Source: Gottfriedia sp049568075 (GTDB lineage Bacteria; Bacillota; Bacilli; Bacillales; Bacillaceae_G). Taken from it: a stretch of 64,000 nt of DNA. The notes under the pieces were generated by a model. The model made no database searches and had not been told where the DNA came from. It saw only the letters and a program-made list of their open reading frames with translations. The translations under genes and the position numbers were made by a program. How positions within the stretch are numbered: the stretch's first letter is position 1; every line of letters begins with the position of its first letter. The stretch lies in assembly GCA_049568075.1 (NCBI GenBank), contig CP144911.1. One strand, given 5' to 3'. This document shows positions 24,268 through 33,454 of this stretch, one piece after another.

Positions 24268-25557
24268 ATGGCAAAAATTTTAAAAAGCGGTAAAAGTAAA
24301 GCAGAAATTGCACAAGCAGAAGCACAAGTACGTGAAACTGTGCAAAAGATTCTCGAAGATGTTGAAAAACGTGGAGATGAGGCAGTACGTGAACTTTCCG
24401 CAAAATTTGATAAATGGTCTCCAGAAAGTTTCCGCTTAACACAAGAGCAAATTGATGAAATCATCGCAAGTGTTCCTGAGCGTGATATTGAAGATATTAA
24501 ATTTGCACAAGCAAATATTCGCCGATTTGCGGTAGCACAAAAATCAACATTATTAGACCTTGAAGTAGAAACATTGCCAGGGGTTATTTTAGGTCATAAA
24601 AATATTCCGGTTAATAGTGTAGGTTGCTATATTCCTGGAGGACTTTATCCAATGCTTGCATCAGCACATATGAGCGTATTAACTGCAAAGGTTGCAGGTG
24701 TTAAACGAGTAATCGCATGTACCCCTCCAATCAATGGAGAGATTCCTGCACATACAATTACAGCAATGGCATTAGCTGGAGCAGATGAAATTTACTTACT
24801 CGGTGGCGTTCAAGCAATGGCTGCTATGGCGATTGGAACAGAGTCGATTGCACCGGTTGATATGTTAGTAGGACCAGGAAATGCATTTGTTGCCGAAGCA
24901 AAACGACAATTATTTGGTCGAGTAGGAATTGACCTTTTAGCAGGGCCAACAGAAACACTTGTTATTGCCGATAAAACGGCTGATGCAGAAATGATTGCAA
25001 CAGACCTTTTAGGACAAGCAGAGCACGGACCTACTTCACCTTGTGCTTTAATTACTACTTCTGAAAAACTAGCACAAGAAACTTTAGTAGAAATAGAGCG
25101 TCAATTAAAATTACTTCCTACTGGTGAAATTGCACGTATTGCATGGGAGGATAATGGAATTATTATTTTAGTTGATAGTTTAGAAGAAGCAGTTGTTGAA
25201 GGAGATAAACTAGCTTACGAGCATGTTGAAATTCTAACCGAAGATCCTGAATACTTCCGTCAAAATCTAACTAACTTTGGTGCTTTATTCCTTGGAAAAG
25301 AAACAAATGTTGCATACGGTGATAAAGTAATAGGTACAAACCATACACTTCCAACAAAGGGCGCAGCACGTTACACTGGAGGACTATGGGTTGGTAAGTT
25401 TATTAAAACTTGTACATACCAAAAAGTTGCACCTGAAGCAACTGCCATGATTGGTGAATATTGCTCACGTCTATGTAATCTTGAAAACTTTGCTGGCCAC
25501 GCAGAACAAGCTAACTTGCGCGTTCGTCGCTACAGCAAAGTCGCGGTAAAACAATGA
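24268..25557 (+). CDS. HisD-family NAD-dependent alcohol dehydrogenase (not histidine biosynthesis)
   Basis: The 429-residue protein has the histidinol-dehydrogenase fold. The zinc and catalytic residues of HisD are all recognisable: Gln and His in LLGQAEHGP near residue 250, the Glu-His pair in AYEHVEIL near 318, the Asp just before GTNHTLPT near 353, and His in FAGHAEQANLRV near 410. The segment LGHKNIPVNSVGCYIPGG is typical of the HpsN-like branch, which includes sulfopropanediol 3-dehydrogenase. No his genes are nearby. With the GntP permease, SDR and LacI, it most likely oxidises a primary alcohol of a C3-C6 polyol or hydroxyacid to the acid. Substrate unknown. Confidence 0.87.
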   Translation: MAKILKSGKSKAEIAQAEAQVRETVQKILEDVEKRGDEAVRELSAKFDKWSPESFRLTQEQIDEIIASVPERDIEDIKFAQANIRRFAVAQKSTLLDLEVETLPGVILGHKNIPVNSVGCYIPGGLYPMLASAHMSVLTAKVAGVKRVIACTPPINGEIPAHTITAMALAGADEIYLLGGVQAMAAMAIGTESIAPVDMLVGPGNAFVAEAKRQLFGRVGIDLLAGPTETLVIADKTADAEMIATDLLGQAEHGPTSPCALITTSEKLAQETLVEIERQLKLLPTGEIARIAWEDNGIIILVDSLEEAVVEGDKLAYEHVEILTEDPEYFRQNLTNFGALFLGKETNVAYGDKVIGTNHTLPTKGAARYTGGLWVGKFIKTCTYQKVAPEATAMIGEYCSRLCNLENFAGHAEQANLRVRRYSKVAVKQ

Positions 25558-25572
25558 GTTAATGAGCGTTAC

Positions 25573-25611
25573 AAAAAACCATTCCTCAGTAATAGTGAGG
25601 AATGGTTTTTA
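25573..25611 (+). terminator. Terminator of the HisD-like gene
   Basis: AAAAACCATTCCTCA / TGAGGAATGGTTTTT is a strong hairpin with T run. It closes the catabolic island. Confidence 0.92.
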
Positions 25612-25766
25612 TGTGAATCTTTAGTAAAACTCCTTCTACTTTACACCCACTTAATTGTTCAGAAAAATAAAGGTTTTTATAAAATAAGATAGTTCTATTT
25701 GTGGTAAAATTTAACTTGAAAGGTAAGAGATGTATGAGGAATTTATATATAAGTGGGAGGGTTTTT

Positions 25767-26288
25767 ATGAATTTTAACCTTAAAGAAGCGATTGAAGTTT
25801 TAGAAAGAACACCCAAATCATTAGAGTTCCTTCTATCGGGTTTATCAGAATCTTGGTTACAGTGCAATGAAGGGGAAGGAACTTGGAATGCCTCTGAAGT
25901 AATCGACCATCTAATTGAGTGTGAAAAAACAAATTGGATTCCAAGGTTGAACTGCATTCTTAACAAAGAAGGAAGTAACCATTTTCCGCCATTCGATCGT
26001 TTTTCGCATTTAAATGAAAAACATGAAAAATCAATAGAAGAAAGATTACTTGAATTCAAGAATTTAAGAATGGAAAATATTAATAAACTACAATTATTAG
26101 TGGACCCTAATAACCATCTGGAATTAGAAGGGATTCATCCTGACTTTGGCTCCGTTAAATTAAGAGAATTATTATCCACTTTCGTCGTACATGATCTAAC
26201 CCATATAACTCAAATTACAAGAGTGATGGCAAAAAGATACAAAACTGACGTAGGTCCTTGGATAGCAAATTTAAGTATATTAAAATAA
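25767..26288 (+). CDS. DinB-family protein
   Basis: The 173-residue four-helix protein is counted from ATG 25767 after GTGGGAGGG; the upstream in-frame ATGs at 25701 and 25734 lack an RBS. The DinB metal-binding histidines fit the HLIECE region near residue 50 and VVHDLTHITQITRVM near residue 140. DinB_2 proteins are putative metal-dependent transferases related to bacillithiol and mycothiol S-transferases. The substrate is not known. It stands alone with its own terminator. Confidence 0.85.
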   Translation: MNFNLKEAIEVLERTPKSLEFLLSGLSESWLQCNEGEGTWNASEVIDHLIECEKTNWIPRLNCILNKEGSNHFPPFDRFSHLNEKHEKSIEERLLEFKNLRMENINKLQLLVDPNNHLELEGIHPDFGSVKLRELLSTFVVHDLTHITQITRVMAKRYKTDVGPWIANLSILK

Positions 26289-26318
26289 TAGCAAGTGTTT
26301 ATAAAAAGGTATTATTTA

Positions 26319-26343
26319 TACTCGGGGAATTCCGAGTTTTTTT
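26319..26343 (+). terminator. Terminator after the dinB-like gene
   Basis: ACTCGG / CCGAGT around GGAATT is followed by a run of T. Confidence 0.85.
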
Positions 26344-26418
26344 ATGTTATGTTAAACTGTTAGTTAAATTAAAGAGAAAATATATTTTTAGTGTATGTAA
26401 AAAGGAGAGAAATATAGG

Positions 26419-27249
26419 TTGGATATCATTCTACAAATTCTTATACTCATCAGTATTGGACTTGCTGCAGGAACAGTCGGATCATTGATTGGTTTAGGCG
26501 GAGGAATTATTATTGTTCCAATGCTGCTTAATATTGATCACTTTTTATCCGCATTTTCGACTGTACCTATTCATGTTGCAGTGGGAACTTCACTGATTAC
26601 AATTGTGTTTTCATCTCTTTCATCCACCCTTTCATATCATAAGCAAAAACGAATCGATTATAAGAGTGGTATTTTATTTTTAATAGGTAGTGTTCCTGGT
26701 AGCTTACTAGGTACATACATCAATTCGCTTTTAAATACAGAGCGCTTTACTTTATTTTTTGGTATATTTTTAATCTGTATATCAGTCTTTCTATTTGTTT
26801 CTTCAAAATTAAATAGAAAATCAAAGGAAGTACATAAAGGGATTATACGAACATATACAAATGATGAAGGCGAGGCATATACATATAGCTATAGTCTTCC
26901 ATTGGCGATTTCTTTGTCTATTTGTATCGGGATTATCTCAGGATTATTTGGAATTGGTGGAGGAATATTGTTAGTACCAATGATGGCGTTTTTATTTGGT
27001 TTTCCACCTCAGTTAGCTGTTGCGACTTCAATGTTTGTCGTTATGTTTACGACTCTTGGAAGCTCAATTTCATACATAACATTAGGAGAAGTAAATTTCT
27101 ATTACATTCTTCTACTTATTCCTGGTGCATGGTTTGGTGGGAAAATTGGAGCATATATTAATCAAAAATTAAAAACTGAAACAATCGCATTAATTTTAAG
27201 GTTAGTTGTGTTATTTTATGGCATAAAATTAATTATAGAAAATCTTTAA
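26419..27249 (+). CDS. yunE: TSUP-family (TauE/SafE) anion transporter, YunE-like
   Basis: The 276-residue membrane protein has about eight helices in two repeats, each opening with the glycine motif: IGLGGGIIIVPML near residue 24 and FGIGGGILLVPMM near residue 177. The TauE/SafE family exports sulfite, sulfoacetate or related anions. The B. subtilis neighbour YunE is uncharacterised. Translation starts at TTG 26419 after AAGGAGAGA. yunD follows after 17 bases, so the two are co-transcribed. Confidence 0.88.
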   Translation: MDIILQILILISIGLAAGTVGSLIGLGGGIIIVPMLLNIDHFLSAFSTVPIHVAVGTSLITIVFSSLSSTLSYHKQKRIDYKSGILFLIGSVPGSLLGTYINSLLNTERFTLFFGIFLICISVFLFVSSKLNRKSKEVHKGIIRTYTNDEGEAYTYSYSLPLAISLSICIGIISGLFGIGGGILLVPMMAFLFGFPPQLAVATSMFVVMFTTLGSSISYITLGEVNFYYILLLIPGAWFGGKIGAYINQKLKTETIALILRLVVLFYGIKLIIENL

Positions 27250-27266
27250 AAAAGGATGGTGGAACA

Positions 27267-28670
27267 ATGGAAACAAATCAAACGTTAAATATTCGGTTGT
27301 TCCATACAAATGACATTCATAGCCACTTTGAAACGTGGCCAACAATTGTCGGTTTGTTGAAGTCTAAAAGAGAGTTAGCTAAAGGAAAAAGTGAGGCGAC
27401 ACTTACATTTGATATTGGGGATTTCGTTGATCGATTTCATCCAATTTCAGAAGCCACTCTAGGAAAAGGCAATGTGGAGCTTTTAAATGATGCAAAGTAT
27501 GATGCAATTACAATAGGAAATAATGAAGGAATTACCTTATCAAAAGGTGAGTTGTTAAACCTCTATGAAGATGCAAAGTTTGATGTATTAGTTGGTAATT
27601 TAAACATTTCAGATGAAGGTACCGAGAGTTTCAGCAAGCCTTTTGAAATATATGAAAAAAATGGAGTAAAGCTAGGAGTAATTGGTTTAACAGTCGCTTA
27701 TCCTGTGTTTTATGAAACATTAGGATGGAGTATAAAAGATCCGTTTAAAATTTTAAATAGCATATTGCCAATTGTCAAAGAGCAATCAGACATTGTCATT
27801 ATACTTTCTCATTTAGGTATGAGAGACGATCAGAGAATTGCTGAACAATATTCAGGAGTCGATATTATCTTAGGCGCACATACTCATCATTTATTTCCAA
27901 ATGGAGAGTATGCTGGTGAAACTCTACTATGTGGAACAGGTAAACACGGTAACTATTTAGGAGAGGTTTTAATCACTGTAAATAAAGAGACGAAAAGTAT
28001 TATCAATACTGAAGCTTCAGTTACTGAAGTACATACAGTCCCAACATCTTACCAAGATGAAATGACGAAAATGATGTTGGCTAATTTAATGAGATTAAGT
28101 AAAGAAATTTTAAATGAACCAGTGACACAACTACCGAGTAACATGGGTGTAAATTGGTTTAAAGATAGTCCATTGCTGAAATTATTAGCAAATGCACTTC
28201 GCCAATGGACTAAATCAGATATCAGTATACTAAATTCCGGTATTTTACTTGAAGGTTTAAATAATGGCCTTGTTACTAAGGGTGACATTCACCGGATTTG
28301 CCCGCATCCTATTAATCCTTGTGTCGTTAAATTGTCTGGTAAGGAATTATTAAATGTTTTAAATCGTTGTGAAGATAAAGAGCTGACTCATTTAAAGATG
28401 AAAGGTTTTGGATTTAGAGGGAAAGTAATTGGGAAAATGGTTTACGATGGAATTACTTTTGTTAATAAAGATAAGAAAAGGAATTTGAAAAAAGAGGATC
28501 TATTTATTAATGGTGAGATGTTAGATTTAAATCGAATGTATGCGATCGGTACTTTGGATTTATTTACATTCGGTCATTTAATTCCTGCAATTCGAGATGC
28601 TAGTCATAAAAGATTTTTTATGCCTGAATTTATTCGTGATGTGTTATTTTCGGCTTTAAAAGATGTTTAA
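27267..28670 (+). CDS. yunD: Metallophosphatase/5'-nucleotidase-like protein YunD
   Basis: The 467-residue protein has an N-terminal calcineurin-like metallophosphoesterase domain: RLFHTNDIHSHF near residue 10, DIGDFVDRF near 50, GNNEG near 92 and GAHTHH near 208. A C-terminal 5'-nucleotidase domain covers about 280-440. It has no signal peptide, unlike secreted UshA-type enzymes, so it probably acts in the cytoplasm on a nucleotide or sugar phosphate. RBS AAAGGATGGTGG precedes the ATG. It lies in a yunE-yunD-yunC run. Confidence 0.92.
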   Translation: METNQTLNIRLFHTNDIHSHFETWPTIVGLLKSKRELAKGKSEATLTFDIGDFVDRFHPISEATLGKGNVELLNDAKYDAITIGNNEGITLSKGELLNLYEDAKFDVLVGNLNISDEGTESFSKPFEIYEKNGVKLGVIGLTVAYPVFYETLGWSIKDPFKILNSILPIVKEQSDIVIILSHLGMRDDQRIAEQYSGVDIILGAHTHHLFPNGEYAGETLLCGTGKHGNYLGEVLITVNKETKSIINTEASVTEVHTVPTSYQDEMTKMMLANLMRLSKEILNEPVTQLPSNMGVNWFKDSPLLKLLANALRQWTKSDISILNSGILLEGLNNGLVTKGDIHRICPHPINPCVVKLSGKELLNVLNRCEDKELTHLKMKGFGFRGKVIGKMVYDGITFVNKDKKRNLKKEDLFINGEMLDLNRMYAIGTLDLFTFGHLIPAIRDASHKRFFMPEFIRDVLFSALKDV

Positions 28671-28742
28671 AATTTATCAAGATTAGACAGGTTACACTTT
28701 TGTTTTTTTCTCATATTTTAGAATGAGAAAGGAGCGTTGAAC

Positions 28743-29045
28743 TTGATCAATTTAAGCCCAATTAAAATAGATAATCATACATTTAATGCTGTTACGGTTT
28801 TACTTCCAAAAACTACATTATTGGTCGTTATGAATGATAACGGATATATTATGTGCGGAGCATTAGATGTAGCTTTATTAAATGAAAGATTGCGCGATCG
28901 TCAAATTATCGCAGGCCGAGCAGTTGGTGTGAAAACAATAGAAGAATTATTAAATGCGCCTTTAGAATCCATTACTGTTGAAGCAGAAAAGTTAGGTATT
29001 CAAAAAGGAATGATTGGAAGGGACGCATTATTAAAGATGATATAA
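28743..29045 (+). CDS. yunC: DUF1805 protein YunC
   Basis: The 100-residue protein is counted from TTG 28743, 8 bases after GAAAGGAG; an in-frame TTG six bases upstream is too close to the RBS. The conserved core NGYIMCGALDVALLNE and IIAGRAVGVKTIEELL is the DUF1805/YunC family. Structure and role are not established. It is the last gene of the yunEDC run and is followed by a terminator. Confidence 0.88.
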   Translation: MINLSPIKIDNHTFNAVTVLLPKTTLLVVMNDNGYIMCGALDVALLNERLRDRQIIAGRAVGVKTIEELLNAPLESITVEAEKLGIQKGMIGRDALLKMI

Positions 29046-29048
29046 AAA

Positions 29049-29078
29049 AAGCCACTAAATTTTTTTTAGTGGCTTCTT
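29049..29078 (+). terminator. Terminator after yunC
   Basis: AAGCCACTAAA / TTTAGTGGCTT is a long perfect stem followed by a T-containing tail. Confidence 0.82.
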
Positions 29079-29171
29079 GTGTAAACGAAGTACAAAAAAA
29101 TTGATTTTTACAGCGTATTAACTGTTATGAAGAGCCATATATTTAATAAAAAATTGTTCAAGGAGAAAACA

Positions 29172-30275
29172 ATGAGAGTTGTTGAAGCATCCACACTTGT
29201 TCCAGGTACGATCTTAAGAAAGTCGGTTTATAATGAACATGGAAAAATGATCGTGAATGCAAATATTCCTTTAACAGAAGAGATGATTAATCAAATACAT
29301 AAATTAGCTATTCAATTTGTTTTAGTACATGCTCAATCATCAGAACATTTAAATGGTAAGACAATTATTTCAGACGAACTTCGCACTGATATCACACAAA
29401 AAATAGAAGATACTTTTGTTAAATTAATTAGCGAAGATGTTTATTTAAGGGGGCTATCTTTAGAAAAAAACTCATTGAGGCTTAAAGAAATTATAAAATC
29501 ACTGCAAAACGAATTATGGCAACAGAAGGATGCTTTATCTTTATTGGTTGACGTATTCCTATATGATGAGTATCTCTTTACCCATTCTCTACATGTAGCT
29601 ATGTATTCTTTAGGAATTGGAACCGTATTAGATTTAAGTAAAATCGAGCTTAATTTACTTGGATTAGGTGCACTTTTACATGATGTCGGGAAGATGGCTA
29701 TACCAAAAAAGATTTTAAATAAACGGGACCGTTTAACTGAAGATGAATATGCGTTCATGAAACAACATACAATTGCTGGATACGATATGCTACGACAAGT
29801 ATCTTCTATTCATCCAATTGTTGCGGACTGTGCCTTACAGCATCATGAAAGGATCAATGGGAGCGGCTATCCAAAAGGTTTAGTTTGTGAGGAAATGCAT
29901 CTGTTCTCAAAGATCATTGGGATTGCCGACTTTTTTGATGCTGTTACTTCAAATCGAGTATATCGAAAAGCAATGCTCCCGCATGAAGGATTAACATTAT
30001 TAATTAATGCAAGTGATAAATTTTATGATGCTAAATTAATCAGCATATTTAGTGATCTACTAACCGTTTATCCAACGGGGTTACACGTAAAATTGAGTGA
30101 TGGTAGACAAGGAATTGTTTTTAGTCAAAATGATGCTTCTACAGATCGACCAGTTGTGCTGATAATTGAAGAAAACGGAAGAAAGTTAAGTATTCCTTAT
30201 GAAGTGAATCTCTATAATGAGTTAAAATTAGAGATTATCGAATGTGACCAAACAATAAAAAGCATTTATTATTAA
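29172..30275 (+). CDS. HD-GYP domain phosphodiesterase-like protein
   Basis: The 367-residue protein is counted from ATG 29172 after AAGGAGAAAAC; a longer frame from 29127 lacks an RBS. The HD metal site is LLHDVGK (His170-Asp171), followed by the helix YAFMKQHTIAGYDML, the GYP motif GSGYPKG near residue 232 and IIGIADFFDAVTSN. Family members hydrolyse cyclic di-GMP or other cyclic dinucleotides. An N-terminal region of about 140 residues without a recognised sensor domain and a C-terminal tail of about 60 residues frame the domain. It is soluble. Confidence 0.9.
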   Translation: MRVVEASTLVPGTILRKSVYNEHGKMIVNANIPLTEEMINQIHKLAIQFVLVHAQSSEHLNGKTIISDELRTDITQKIEDTFVKLISEDVYLRGLSLEKNSLRLKEIIKSLQNELWQQKDALSLLVDVFLYDEYLFTHSLHVAMYSLGIGTVLDLSKIELNLLGLGALLHDVGKMAIPKKILNKRDRLTEDEYAFMKQHTIAGYDMLRQVSSIHPIVADCALQHHERINGSGYPKGLVCEEMHLFSKIIGIADFFDAVTSNRVYRKAMLPHEGLTLLINASDKFYDAKLISIFSDLLTVYPTGLHVKLSDGRQGIVFSQNDASTDRPVVLIIEENGRKLSIPYEVNLYNELKLEIIECDQTIKSIYY

Positions 30276-30279
30276 ATGG

Positions 30280-30313
30280 GATGTTTCAGAGAAATGACTG
30301 GAGCATCTTTTTT
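30280..30313 (+). terminator. Terminator after the HD-GYP gene
   Basis: GATGTTTCAG / CTGGAGCATC (with G-U pairs) is followed by TTTTTT. Confidence 0.82.
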
Positions 30314-30388
30314 ATTGTTTTTGTACAAATCCATTAAGAATGAACAGGCATTGACATGCATACCCATTAGAAAGGGGGCATGGATCCG

Positions 30389-31213
30389 ATGAAGAGGTTT
30401 AAGTACAGACGTGTTCCAAAAAATAAATTTTTTGTTTCAAAAAGAAAATCTTTTGGCGGATTTAAAACTAATTCAGCTCAAATAACCCAAACAATTCGTA
30501 ATATATTTCCAAATAAATATGTAGTTAGTTGTATTGTTCTATTATTTTTTTCGTTATATGCTTTTTGGGAAATTGATAAAATTTTCACCCCAACGATCTT
30601 AAAATATTCTGAGAAACAAACAAAACGAATTGCTTCATTAGTGATCAATGAAGCGTATGAATCGGCATCTAAGGAACTGCAAGGGCAGGATATTATCATT
30701 CGGGATGTTGATGAGAATGGTAAGACGATAATAAGTACGAATACATATTTGATCAATAAAATAATTGGTTCTACTACTTCGCATGTTGAAGAGAATATAC
30801 GTAGAGTTGAAAATGGGGATTTATCATTTTTATCTTTATCAAAAGCAGAAATGAAGAAAATGAAGGCGGATAATGAGGGGCTTTATTTAAAAGTACCGAT
30901 TGGGGTCGTTACAAATACAGTACTTTTAGGTAAACTTGGACCTACTATACCAGTTCGCTTTTCTGTAGTCGGTGATGCAGTGGCTAATGTTAAACAAGAA
31001 GTTAAGCCATTTGGATTTGATAATTCTGTAGTCGAAATTATTATGAATGTAGAAGTAAATATGAATGTAATTATCCCGTTTAGTACAAAATCAACAAAGG
31101 TGAAAGTAGAAGTCCCAATTGCTACTGAAATTATCGATGGGGAAGTTCCAAGTTATATTCCATTTACTCCAAATACTCAGGCTAATTCCATCAAAAACAA
31201 AGGAAAAAAATAA
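30389..31213 (+). CDS. yunB: Sporulation protein YunB
   Basis: The 274-residue protein has a basic N-terminus, one membrane helix at residues about 50-68 and a long extracytoplasmic domain. Its sequence (KVPIGVVTNTVLLGKLGPTI) matches YunB, a mother-cell sporulation protein. ATG 30389 is chosen because AAAGGGGG is 10 bases upstream; ATG 30380 would leave almost no spacing. It is convergent with lytH, sharing a terminator, a natural pairing of two sporulation genes. Confidence 0.88.
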   Translation: MKRFKYRRVPKNKFFVSKRKSFGGFKTNSAQITQTIRNIFPNKYVVSCIVLLFFSLYAFWEIDKIFTPTILKYSEKQTKRIASLVINEAYESASKELQGQDIIIRDVDENGKTIISTNTYLINKIIGSTTSHVEENIRRVENGDLSFLSLSKAEMKKMKADNEGLYLKVPIGVVTNTVLLGKLGPTIPVRFSVVGDAVANVKQEVKPFGFDNSVVEIIMNVEVNMNVIIPFSTKSTKVKVEVPIATEIIDGEVPSYIPFTPNTQANSIKNKGKK

Positions 31214-31224
31214 ATTTAAAATAG

Positions 31225-31268
31225 AGCAGACTAACTTAGTACATTAGGAAAAGTTAGTCTGCTTTTTC
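31225..31268. terminator. Bidirectional terminator between yunB and lytH
   Basis: AGCAGACTAACTT / AAGTTAGTCTGCT is a perfect 13-bp stem with a T run on the plus strand and an A-rich upstream arm on the other. Confidence 0.88.
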
Positions 31269-31294
31269 TGACTAATGGTTTTAAATTACCTTCT

Positions 31295-32287
31295 TTATTT
31301 GCTTCGATCCTGACGCTCCCAAAGACGTAATTTTGGATAAGGATCAAATGACCACTCTGAATAACCATTGTCTTTGTAAATACCATAGTGCAAATGTGGA
31401 GGGAATTTTCCAGATGTCCCTGGAGGTCCATATCCAGTACTTCCAACATAGCCAATCAGTGTTCCTGGCTCGACTACTTGCCCTCTTTGAAGGTCTTTGT
31501 TAAAGCCACCTAGATGAGCGTAGTAATGATAATTATTATATAAGTCTCGAATTCCGATTCTCCATCCTCCAATTCGATTCCAGCCCTTTGTCTCAATAAC
31601 TCCATAGCATGTAGACCTTACAGGAGTACCATAATTTGCAAAAATATCAGTACCTTCATGAACTCTTCGTCCGCCAAAGCTTCGAGGTGCACCCCACGTA
31701 CTACGATAACTATGTGTACTGCGAATTGGTAATGGGAAGGCATTGCCTTCTATATTTAATTTTCCGTAATATTGATACAAACTAGCGTATTCATCGATAA
31801 TATCAACAGTTATTGCTCTTTGGTAGTAATCCCATAGCATCATTCGAATATATTGCCTGGTTGGGCCATAGAAATGCAATCGATGAATGAAAGTGTACAG
31901 AATATCCTCATCATCTTCTAATGAAGCTTTTCCGTCATTATTTCCATCTAAACCAATGCCGCTAAATAAATGGATAGTAGGAGCGTATGTGTCTTTCTTT
32001 ACGGGATTTGATAGGCCACTCCAATCCTCTGGTTTAATATAGATCGAAAGGACCCCATTTTCGCGTTTTGGTATATCGTTCCTAACACTACGTACATTTC
32101 GTTCATAAGTATCTATAGCTGCAAAGTAATACCAAGGGATAAAGGTTAGTGTTTCACCTTTTTTATATAAGGCCATTCGTTCTTTATTAAGTTGAGCTTG
32201 ATCAATTTCTTCTGCATTTGTAAATGATGGCATTATGAAGATAACCACCATACAAAAAAGTACAATTATTTTTTTCAAAACCATCAT
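31295..32287 (-). CDS. lytH: Sporulation L-Ala-D-Glu endopeptidase LytH (M23 family)
   Basis: The 330-residue secreted protein has a signal peptide (residues 1-25, ending FTNA) and a C-terminal M23 metallopeptidase domain. The zinc ligands are in HEGTDIF and PHLHYGIY. LytH trims side chains of cortex peptidoglycan during spore formation. The two ATGs at 32287 and 32284 lie very close to the only AAAGG. A TTG four codons in would give better spacing, so the exact start is uncertain. It stands alone and is convergent with yunB. Confidence 0.92.
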   Translation of the reverse strand: MMVLKKIIVLFCMVVIFIMPSFTNAEEIDQAQLNKERMALYKKGETLTFIPWYYFAAIDTYERNVRSVRNDIPKRENGVLSIYIKPEDWSGLSNPVKKDTYAPTIHLFSGIGLDGNNDGKASLEDDEDILYTFIHRLHFYGPTRQYIRMMLWDYYQRAITVDIIDEYASLYQYYGKLNIEGNAFPLPIRSTHSYRSTWGAPRSFGGRRVHEGTDIFANYGTPVRSTCYGVIETKGWNRIGGWRIGIRDLYNNYHYYAHLGGFNKDLQRGQVVEPGTLIGYVGSTGYGPPGTSGKFPPHLHYGIYKDNGYSEWSFDPYPKLRLWERQDRSK

Positions 32288-32470
32288 CCTTTAAATTGAT
32301 TTACATCTATAGTTTGGTTAAAGGAGCGACTTTCATAAATGGAAATTATAGGGATAATAGGAATAATCAAACGAAAGTTTTTCATATCCGCGAAAAATGT
32401 AGTAATATATAAACTATTGGAAGAAAAAATGAAATATGTCGTAAACGAATAAACGTTGGAGGAATTTCAA

Positions 32471-33355
32471 ATGGCATCAAAAAAAGAAGAATATTTGAGA
32501 AAGCCCGAGTGGCTAAAAATAAAATTAAACACAAATGAATCTTACACAGAATTAAAGAAAATGATGCGATCTAAAAATCTTCACACTGTTTGTGAAGAAG
32601 CTCGTTGTCCAAATATCCATGAATGTTGGGCAGTTAGAAAAACAGCTACATTTATGATCCTAGGTGCGGTTTGTACTCGTGCATGTCGTTTTTGTGCAGT
32701 TAAAACTGGTTTACCAACTGAACTTGATCTACAAGAACCAGTTCGAGTTGCTGAATCTGTAACACAAATGAACCTTAAACACGTAGTAATTACAGCAGTT
32801 GCTCGTGATGACTTAAGAGACGGTGGAGCAGCTGTATTTGCAGAAACTGTTAGAGAAGTTAGAAAAGCAAATCCATTTACTACAATTGAAGTTTTACCAT
32901 CTGATATGGGTGGGAAATTTGAAAACCTTAAAATGTTAATGGATGCAAAACCAGATATTATGAACCATAATATTGAAACAGTTAGAGAGTTAACTCCACG
33001 TGTTCGTGCAAGAGCTACGTATGAAAGATCACTTGAATTTTTACGTAGAGCAAAAGAAATTAACCCTAGCATCCCTACAAAATCAAGCATCATGCTTGGT
33101 TTAGGTGAAACAAATGAGCAAATTTACGAAGCAATGGATGATTTACGTGCTGCAGGTGTAAATATCATTACATTAGGTCAATATTTACAACCAACGAAAA
33201 CTCATTTATCTGTAAAAAAATACTATACTCCTGACGAGTTTGCAGCTCTAAAAGAAGTTGCTTTAGGAAAAGGATTCTCACACTGTGAGGCTGGTCCACT
33301 AGTTCGTTCATCATACCATGCTGACGAACAAGTAGAAGCTGCTAAACAAGCATAA
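32471..33355 (+). CDS. lipA: Lipoyl synthase LipA
   Basis: The 294-residue radical-SAM enzyme is counted from ATG 32471, 8 bases after GGAGGAA. It inserts two sulfurs into the octanoyl chain on GcvH and E2 subunits. The auxiliary [4Fe-4S] cluster is bound by Cys41, Cys46 and Cys52 (CEEARCPNIHEC), and the SAM cluster by Cys68, Cys72 and Cys75 (CTRACRFC). It depends on the suf operon and acts on the product of the first gene of this window. It is followed by repeat copy A and a terminator. Confidence 0.98.
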   Translation: MASKKEEYLRKPEWLKIKLNTNESYTELKKMMRSKNLHTVCEEARCPNIHECWAVRKTATFMILGAVCTRACRFCAVKTGLPTELDLQEPVRVAESVTQMNLKHVVITAVARDDLRDGGAAVFAETVREVRKANPFTTIEVLPSDMGGKFENLKMLMDAKPDIMNHNIETVRELTPRVRARATYERSLEFLRRAKEINPSIPTKSSIMLGLGETNEQIYEAMDDLRAAGVNIITLGQYLQPTKTHLSVKKYYTPDEFAALKEVALGKGFSHCEAGPLVRSSYHADEQVEAAKQA

Positions 33356-33356
33356 T

Positions 33357-33447
33357 AAAAAAGCACTAGCTTAAGCTTATGCTTTCAGACTGAAAATCAA
33401 ATTATTTGGAAATTGTAAAAGCACTAGCTCATGCTAGTGCTTTTATT
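33357..33447 (+). repeat. Repeat copy A (degenerate) between two copies of the lipA terminator
   Basis: A hairpin-like arm at 33357-33384 (AAAAGCACTAGCTTAAGC then TTATGCTTT) is followed by TTTCAGACTGAAAATCAAAT and about 20 bases more. Then comes a perfect terminator at 33417-33444, stem AAAGCACTAGC / GCTAGTGCTTT plus T run. The middle matches the 3' half of copies B-E. The left arm is a decayed duplicate of the right hairpin. The right one acts as terminator for lipA and for yutC from the other side. Confidence 0.75.
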
Positions 33448-33454
33448 TTGATTA

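Noticed and set aside
24268..25557. Histidine biosynthesis hisD
   Set aside because: No other his genes are near, the neighbours are catabolic, a LacI operator precedes it, and the sequence resembles the HpsN-like branch.
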